Assembly (NCBI GenBank): GCA_938049125.1
Contig: CALICR010000197.1
Location: 1-8,712, forward strand
Reading direction: 5' to 3'
DNA length: 8,712 nt
DNA from: an uncultured Clostridia bacterium
GTDB lineage: Bacteria > Bacillota > Clostridia > Oscillospirales > Oscillospiraceae
The notes beneath the pieces were generated by a model. The model searched no databases. It saw only the letters and a list, made by a program, of their open reading frames with translations, and had not been told where the DNA came from. Of this stretch, positions 5,841-8,712 are shown one piece after another. Within the stretch, counting starts at the first letter, position 1, and the number at the start of each line of letters is the position of its first letter. The translations under genes were made by a program, and so were the position numbers.

Positions 5841-5869
5841 AGCATACCATGGAACTGCTAAATTGTCAA
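5841..5869 (-). promoter_or_regulatory. Sigma-A promoter of bioY
   Basis: On the minus strand a perfect TTGACA (5869-5864) is followed 17 bp later by TATGCT (5846-5841). Transcription would start near 5834, leaving a 24-nt leader with the ribosome binding site. The -35 box contains the TGA stop codon of the upstream DUF4363 gene. Confidence 0.75.
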
Positions 5870-5894
5870 CTTTTATTTTCAAACTGGTTTACAA
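5863..5894. promoter_or_regulatory. BirA-type biotin operator upstream of bioY
   Basis: TTGTCAACT (5863-5871) and GGTTTACAA (5886-5894) form a dyad with a 14-bp spacer. This matches the known bacterial BirA site, two inverted half-sites of the TTGTAAACC type about 14-16 bp apart. The promoter-proximal half covers the -35 box, so biotinyl-AMP-bound BirA would block bioY transcription. The match is seen directly; BirA binding is inferred. Confidence 0.8.
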
Positions 5895-6279
5895 TTGGAC
5901 AGAGGAAGTTGTAATAGCGGAGCTGGTCGATGTCCCGCAGGTGGGCGAGCATGGTGCAGAGCCGGGCATGGGCCGCACAGTAGTCCGGCAGCTCCTCCAG
6001 GGCCGCGTAGGCCGAGAGGGAGGCAAAGTCGTTGGAGACCTCGTCCAGCTCCCCGTGGCTCAGCAGGCTGCTGAAAAAGCCGAGGTGCTCGTCCCAGCGG
6101 TCCCGGGCGTCGGCGGTCAGGGGCCGGATGGCGTCGAAGTCCCCGGCAGCCAGAAAGCTCTCCGCCTCCTGCAGCGGCGCCTCGATCTCCCGCAGATAGC
6201 GGACCGAGAGCAGGGAAAAGACCAGGCTGAGGCAGAGCAGCACCGCGAGGATGCCGAGGCCGATGGTCAGGTATTTCAT
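5866..6279 (-). CDS. DUF4363 family protein
   Basis: This 137-residue protein has one N-terminal membrane segment (about residues 4-25, TIGLGILAVLLCLSLVFSLL) and then a helical, acidic extracytoplasmic part rich in Leu, Ala and Asp. The uncleaved anchor, size and helical-bundle character fit DUF4363, a family of unknown function often found next to DUF421 genes in Clostridia; I assign it by that resemblance and context. ATG at 6279 overlaps the DUF421 stop in ATGA, implying coupled translation and a joint function. The open frame extends upstream, but that part is only DUF421 sequence in another frame. The last codons carry the BirA-type operator and the bioY -35 box, so the 3' end is doubly constrained. 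Confidence 0.8.
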   Translation of the reverse strand: MKYLTIGLGILAVLLCLSLVFSLLSVRYLREIEAPLQEAESFLAAGDFDAIRPLTADARDRWDEHLGFFSSLLSHGELDEVSNDFASLSAYAALEELPDYCAAHARLCTMLAHLRDIDQLRYYNFLCPIVNQFENKS

Positions 6280-6953
6280 GGCGCTTGCTCCTTTCTGGCG
6301 GCATAGAGCGTGCCCGCGTCGTCGGCGGTCAGCAGAAAGAGGTCCTCGGCCCGGCACCCGAGGCGGCGCAGCGTCTCCTCCAGCCAGCGGCGGTCCCGCC
6401 CTGCGGCTGCAAGATTGTGGCTGAGAATGCGCCCGTCGGAGATCAGCGTGTAGGGGAGCAGGGGATCGTCGGCTTGAATTCCGCTTTCTTTGGCTACCGG
6501 GGGACGGCAGCGGCCGTAAGGGAAGGTGCTGATCTGCCCGTTGGTTTCGAGAATGGCGTACTTGAGCTCAGCTGGGCTGAGGTACCCGCTCTCCCGCAGG
6601 TGCTCCGTCAGCTCGTCGGCGTTGATACGGGTCCGGCGCAGGTTCTTCTGGCAGACCTCGCCGTTCCAGATGAGCAGGATTGGTACACCGCAGAGCAGCC
6701 GCCGCACCCGGATGGAGCGCAGGCAGAGATAGGCTGCGGCCAATTCCAGCGCCAGCACCGTCAGGATCGGCACGAGCCCCGAGAGCAGCGGCAGGCCCGG
6801 GTCCTGCATGGGGATGGCCGCCAGGTTGGCCAGCAGCATGGTCACCACGAATTCGGACGGCTCCATCTCACCGATCTGCCGCTTGCCCATCAGACGGACA
6901 CAGAGGATGAGCAGCAGATAGAGCACCGCCGAACGAAGATAGGATATGAGCAT
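6276..6953 (-). CDS. DUF421 (YetF-like) membrane protein
   Basis: This 225-residue protein has three N-terminal membrane helices (about residues 5-18, 36-50 and 56-78) and a soluble cytoplasmic C-terminal domain. Diagnostic segments are RLMGKRQIGEMEPSEFVVTM (about 20-39), GVPILLIWNGEV and LKYAILETNGQIS, all typical of the DUF421/YetF family. Its biochemical role is not established. ATG at 6953 is set by a strong AGGAGGAGG site 6 nt upstream; the much longer open frame beyond it is guaA antisense. The stop overlaps the DUF4363 start by 4 nt. The gene is divergent from guaA across about 150 bp. I could not find a convincing -10/-35 pair for it. Confidence 0.92.
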   Translation of the reverse strand: MLISYLRSAVLYLLLILCVRLMGKRQIGEMEPSEFVVTMLLANLAAIPMQDPGLPLLSGLVPILTVLALELAAAYLCLRSIRVRRLLCGVPILLIWNGEVCQKNLRRTRINADELTEHLRESGYLSPAELKYAILETNGQISTFPYGRCRPPVAKESGIQADDPLLPYTLISDGRILSHNLAAAGRDRRWLEETLRRLGCRAEDLFLLTADDAGTLYAARKEQAP

Positions 6954-6973
6954 GGGTTCACCTCCTCCTCTAG

Positions 6974-7057
6974 TTTGGACCGCGTGGCGCGAACTATGCA
7001 GCGGGCGGAAAAGAAAGTCGGATTCCGTGCAGAATGCCACTTGTCCTTTGGACCGCG
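6974..7057 (+). repeat. Direct repeat pair TTTGGACCGCG in the DUF421-guaA intergenic region
   Basis: An 11-nt sequence, TTTGGACCGCG, occurs at 6974-6984 and again at 7047-7057, 73 bp apart start to start. The second copy lies in the guaA promoter spacer; the first lies just upstream of the DUF421 ribosome binding site. It could be an operator for both genes or a chance repeat. Confidence 0.45.
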
Positions 7058-7069
7058 GTTTGGTATAGT
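7041..7069 (+). promoter_or_regulatory. Sigma-A promoter of guaA
   Basis: TTGTCC (7041-7046) and TATAGT (7064-7069) are spaced by 17 bp, and TGG just before the -10 makes it an extended -10 (TGnTATAGT). The start would be near 7076, leaving a leader of about 28 nt, too short for a purine riboswitch. One copy of the 11-nt repeat fills much of the spacer. Confidence 0.7.
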
Positions 7070-7103
7070 AGAGAAAGAAGAATTGGAAGGAGCATCTGCT
7101 TTT

Positions 7104-8645
7104 ATGAAACACCAGACTGTCGTCGTCCTCGACTTCGGCGGGCAGTATAACCAGCTCATCGCGCGCCGTGTGCGCGAGTGCGGCGTCTACTGCGAGGTCA
7201 AGCCCTATACCACGTCCATCGAGGCGCTTCGCGCCATGAATCCCATCGGCATCATCTTCACCGGCGGACCAAACAGCGTCTACGACCCGGCGTCCCCGCA
7301 GGCGGATCCGGAGCTGTTCCGCCTCGGCGTGCCGATCCTCGGCATCTGTTACGGCTGCCAACTGCTTGCCCACAACCTCGGTGGCTGCGTCACCGCTGCG
7401 CAGAGCGACAGCGCCCGTGAGTACGGCAAGACCAAGACCTATTTTGATACCGCCTGCCGCCTGTTCAAGGGGCTGCCCGCGGAGGGCGTATCCTGGATGA
7501 GCCACGGCGACTACATGGAAAAGGTGCCGGACGGCTTCCGGCTCGTTGCGCACTCCGACGCCTGCCCGAACGTTGCCATCTGCGACGAGGCGCGCGGCTT
7601 CTACGGCGTGCAGTTCCACCCCGAGGTCAACCACACGGAGCACGGCACCGACATGATCCGCAATTTCCTCTATGAGGCGTGCGGCGCGGTCGGCGACTGG
7701 ACGATGGGCGACTACAAGGAGACCGCTATCCACCAGATCCGCGAGAAGGTCGGAAGCGGCAAGGTGCTGCTTGCCCTCTCCGGCGGCGTCGATTCCTCCG
7801 TCGCTGCTGCCCTGCTGGCGGAAGCCGTCGGCAATCAGCTCACCTGCGTGTTCGTTGATCACGGTCTGATGCGCCTCAACGAGGGCGATGAGGTCGAAGA
7901 GGCGTTCGCAAAGTGGGATCTCAACTTCGTCCGCGTCAATGCCGAGGCGCGCTTCCTCGACAAACTCAGCGGCGTGGATGATCCGGAGCGCAAGCGCAAG
8001 ATCATCGGCGAGGAGTTCATCCGTGTCTTTGAGGCGGAGTCGAAGAAGATCGGGCGCGTCGATTATCTGGCGCAGGGCACGATCTATCCGGACGTCATCG
8101 AGTCCGGCGCCGGCAACGCCGCCGTCATCAAGAGCCACCACAACGTCGGCGGTCTGCCCGACTATGTTGATTTCAAGGAGATCATCGAGCCGCTGCGCAT
8201 GCTGTTCAAGGACGAAGTGCGCCAGCTCGGACGGGAGCTGGGGCTGCCGGAGTATCTGGTCATGCGCCAGCCGTTCCCCGGTCCCGGTCTCGGCATCCGC
8301 GTCATCGGCGCGGTGACGAAGGAGAAGCTCGACATACTGCGCGAGGCGGACTTCATTTTCCGCGACGAGATCGCCAAGGCGCACCTGGAGGGCACGATGA
8401 ACCAGTACTTCGCCGTGCTGACAAACGCCCGCAGCGTGGGCGTCATGGGTGATGGACGGACGTACGACTACACATTGGCGCTCCGCAGCGTCACGACGAG
8501 CGACTTCATGACCGCCGACTGGACGCGCATCCCGTATGAGGTGCTCGACCGCATCTCCACGCGCATCGTCAACGAGGTCCGCAACGTCAACCGCATCGTC
8601 TACGACATCACGAGTAAACCCCCCGCGACCATCGAGTGGGAATAA
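7104..8645 (+). CDS. guaA: GMP synthase (glutamine-hydrolysing)
   Basis: This 513-residue enzyme makes GMP from XMP, ATP and glutamine, the last step of guanine nucleotide synthesis. The class I amidotransferase domain comes first, with the catalytic Cys82 in GICYG and the His172/Glu174 pair in FHPE. The ATP-pyrophosphatase domain follows, with P-loop SGGVDSS at 226-232. The C-terminal dimerisation domain contains QPFPGPGLGIRVIGAV and ends ITSKPPATIEWE, as expected. Length equals the usual bacterial size. ATG at 7104 is chosen because the family starts with xxxVVVLDFGGQYNQLI and AAGGAG lies at 7087-7092, a slightly long 11 nt away; the upstream open frame is antisense to DUF421. It is a single gene with its own promoter, divergent from DUF421. 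Confidence 0.97.
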   Translation: MKHQTVVVLDFGGQYNQLIARRVRECGVYCEVKPYTTSIEALRAMNPIGIIFTGGPNSVYDPASPQADPELFRLGVPILGICYGCQLLAHNLGGCVTAAQSDSAREYGKTKTYFDTACRLFKGLPAEGVSWMSHGDYMEKVPDGFRLVAHSDACPNVAICDEARGFYGVQFHPEVNHTEHGTDMIRNFLYEACGAVGDWTMGDYKETAIHQIREKVGSGKVLLALSGGVDSSVAAALLAEAVGNQLTCVFVDHGLMRLNEGDEVEEAFAKWDLNFVRVNAEARFLDKLSGVDDPERKRKIIGEEFIRVFEAESKKIGRVDYLAQGTIYPDVIESGAGNAAVIKSHHNVGGLPDYVDFKEIIEPLRMLFKDEVRQLGRELGLPEYLVMRQPFPGPGLGIRVIGAVTKEKLDILREADFIFRDEIAKAHLEGTMNQYFAVLTNARSVGVMGDGRTYDYTLALRSVTTSDFMTADWTRIPYEVLDRISTRIVNEVRNVNRIVYDITSKPPATIEWE

Positions 8646-8708
8646 AAAACGGAAGCCGAAAAGTCCAGTCATACCAACGGTTTTCCGGTTTCGCCCACCC
8701 GTTTTGAT
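8646..8708 (+). terminator. Candidate terminator after guaA
   Basis: AAAACGG just after the guaA stop can pair with CCGTTTT (8699-8705). Inside this, AAGCCGAAAAG faces CGGTTTTCCGGTT with bulges. The result is an imperfect hairpin ending in a TTTT run near the window edge. Because of the bulges and the truncated context, confidence is moderate to low. Confidence 0.4.
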
Positions 8709-8712
8709 AACA

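Noticed and set aside
5274..5882. Longer BioY starting at the ATG at 5882
   Set aside because: That ATG lies inside DUF4363 and upstream of the bioY promoter, has no ribosome binding site, and adds 24 residues not seen in the family.
6954..7040. Promoter of DUF421 on the minus strand (CATAGT near 7002)
   Set aside because: The -10-like hexamer matches poorly and no acceptable -35 occurs at 16-18 bp, so I did not list it as a feature.
7070..7103. Purine riboswitch upstream of guaA
   Set aside because: The predicted leader is only about 28 nt, too short for an aptamer, and no purine aptamer core was recognisable in the longer upstream stretch.
6276..8672. 798-residue minus-strand open frame and 786-residue plus-strand open frame spanning DUF421 and guaA
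   Set aside because: Each is a real gene at its 3' end (DUF421 or guaA) extended upstream through antisense sequence of the other. Start sites at 6953 and 7104 are fixed by ribosome binding sites and family N-termini.

Overview
The window is chromosomal DNA from a GC-rich, low-complexity-free member of the Bacillota, most likely class Clostridia (an Oscillospiraceae-like gut bacterium is my best guess, by inference only). Three things point there: the gene order SRP RNA - dnaX - ebfC - recR, which is typical of Firmicutes; a large Gram-positive-type SRP RNA with an Alu domain; and a DUF421-DUF4363 gene pair, an association I know from Clostridia. Spacing is compact, Shine-Dalgarno sites are strong, and several promoters match the sigma-A consensus. 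I see no insertion sequences, CRISPR arrays, tRNAs, prophage genes or obvious islands.

Layout. (1) 2-580 (+): 3' part of rpoD, the primary sigma factor. (2) 591-890 (+): a promoter and a stand-alone acpP (acyl carrier protein). (3) About 922-1230 (+): the large SRP RNA, closed by a 23-bp end helix that runs straight into a T-run. (4) 1266-3880 (+): dnaX (TTG start), ebfC and recR, a DNA replication and recombination operon ending in a hairpin terminator at 3886-3927. (5) 3929-4777 (-): a Nudix hydrolase followed by a small membrane protein, convergent with recR. (6) 4894-5220 (+): a small four-helix membrane protein with its own promoter, divergent from the Nudix gene. (7) 5225-5265: a perfect hairpin serving convergent genes. 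(8) 5274-6953 (-): DUF421 membrane protein, then DUF4363 protein (4-nt overlap), then bioY, the biotin-uptake S component, behind a promoter and a BirA-type operator. (9) 7104-8645 (+): guaA, GMP synthetase, with its own promoter.

How the parts fit. The left half is core information processing: transcription initiation, fatty-acid carrier, protein targeting, clamp loading and recombinational repair. The right half mixes nucleotide metabolism (guaA), vitamin uptake (bioY) and poorly characterised membrane proteins. The best regulatory observation is a biotin-repressor-like operator that overlaps the bioY -35 box and also lies inside the last codons of the upstream DUF4363 gene. I found no convincing new multi-gene system. 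What merits a second look is mostly regulatory architecture and a few residue-level oddities, such as a Nudix box missing its first glutamate.
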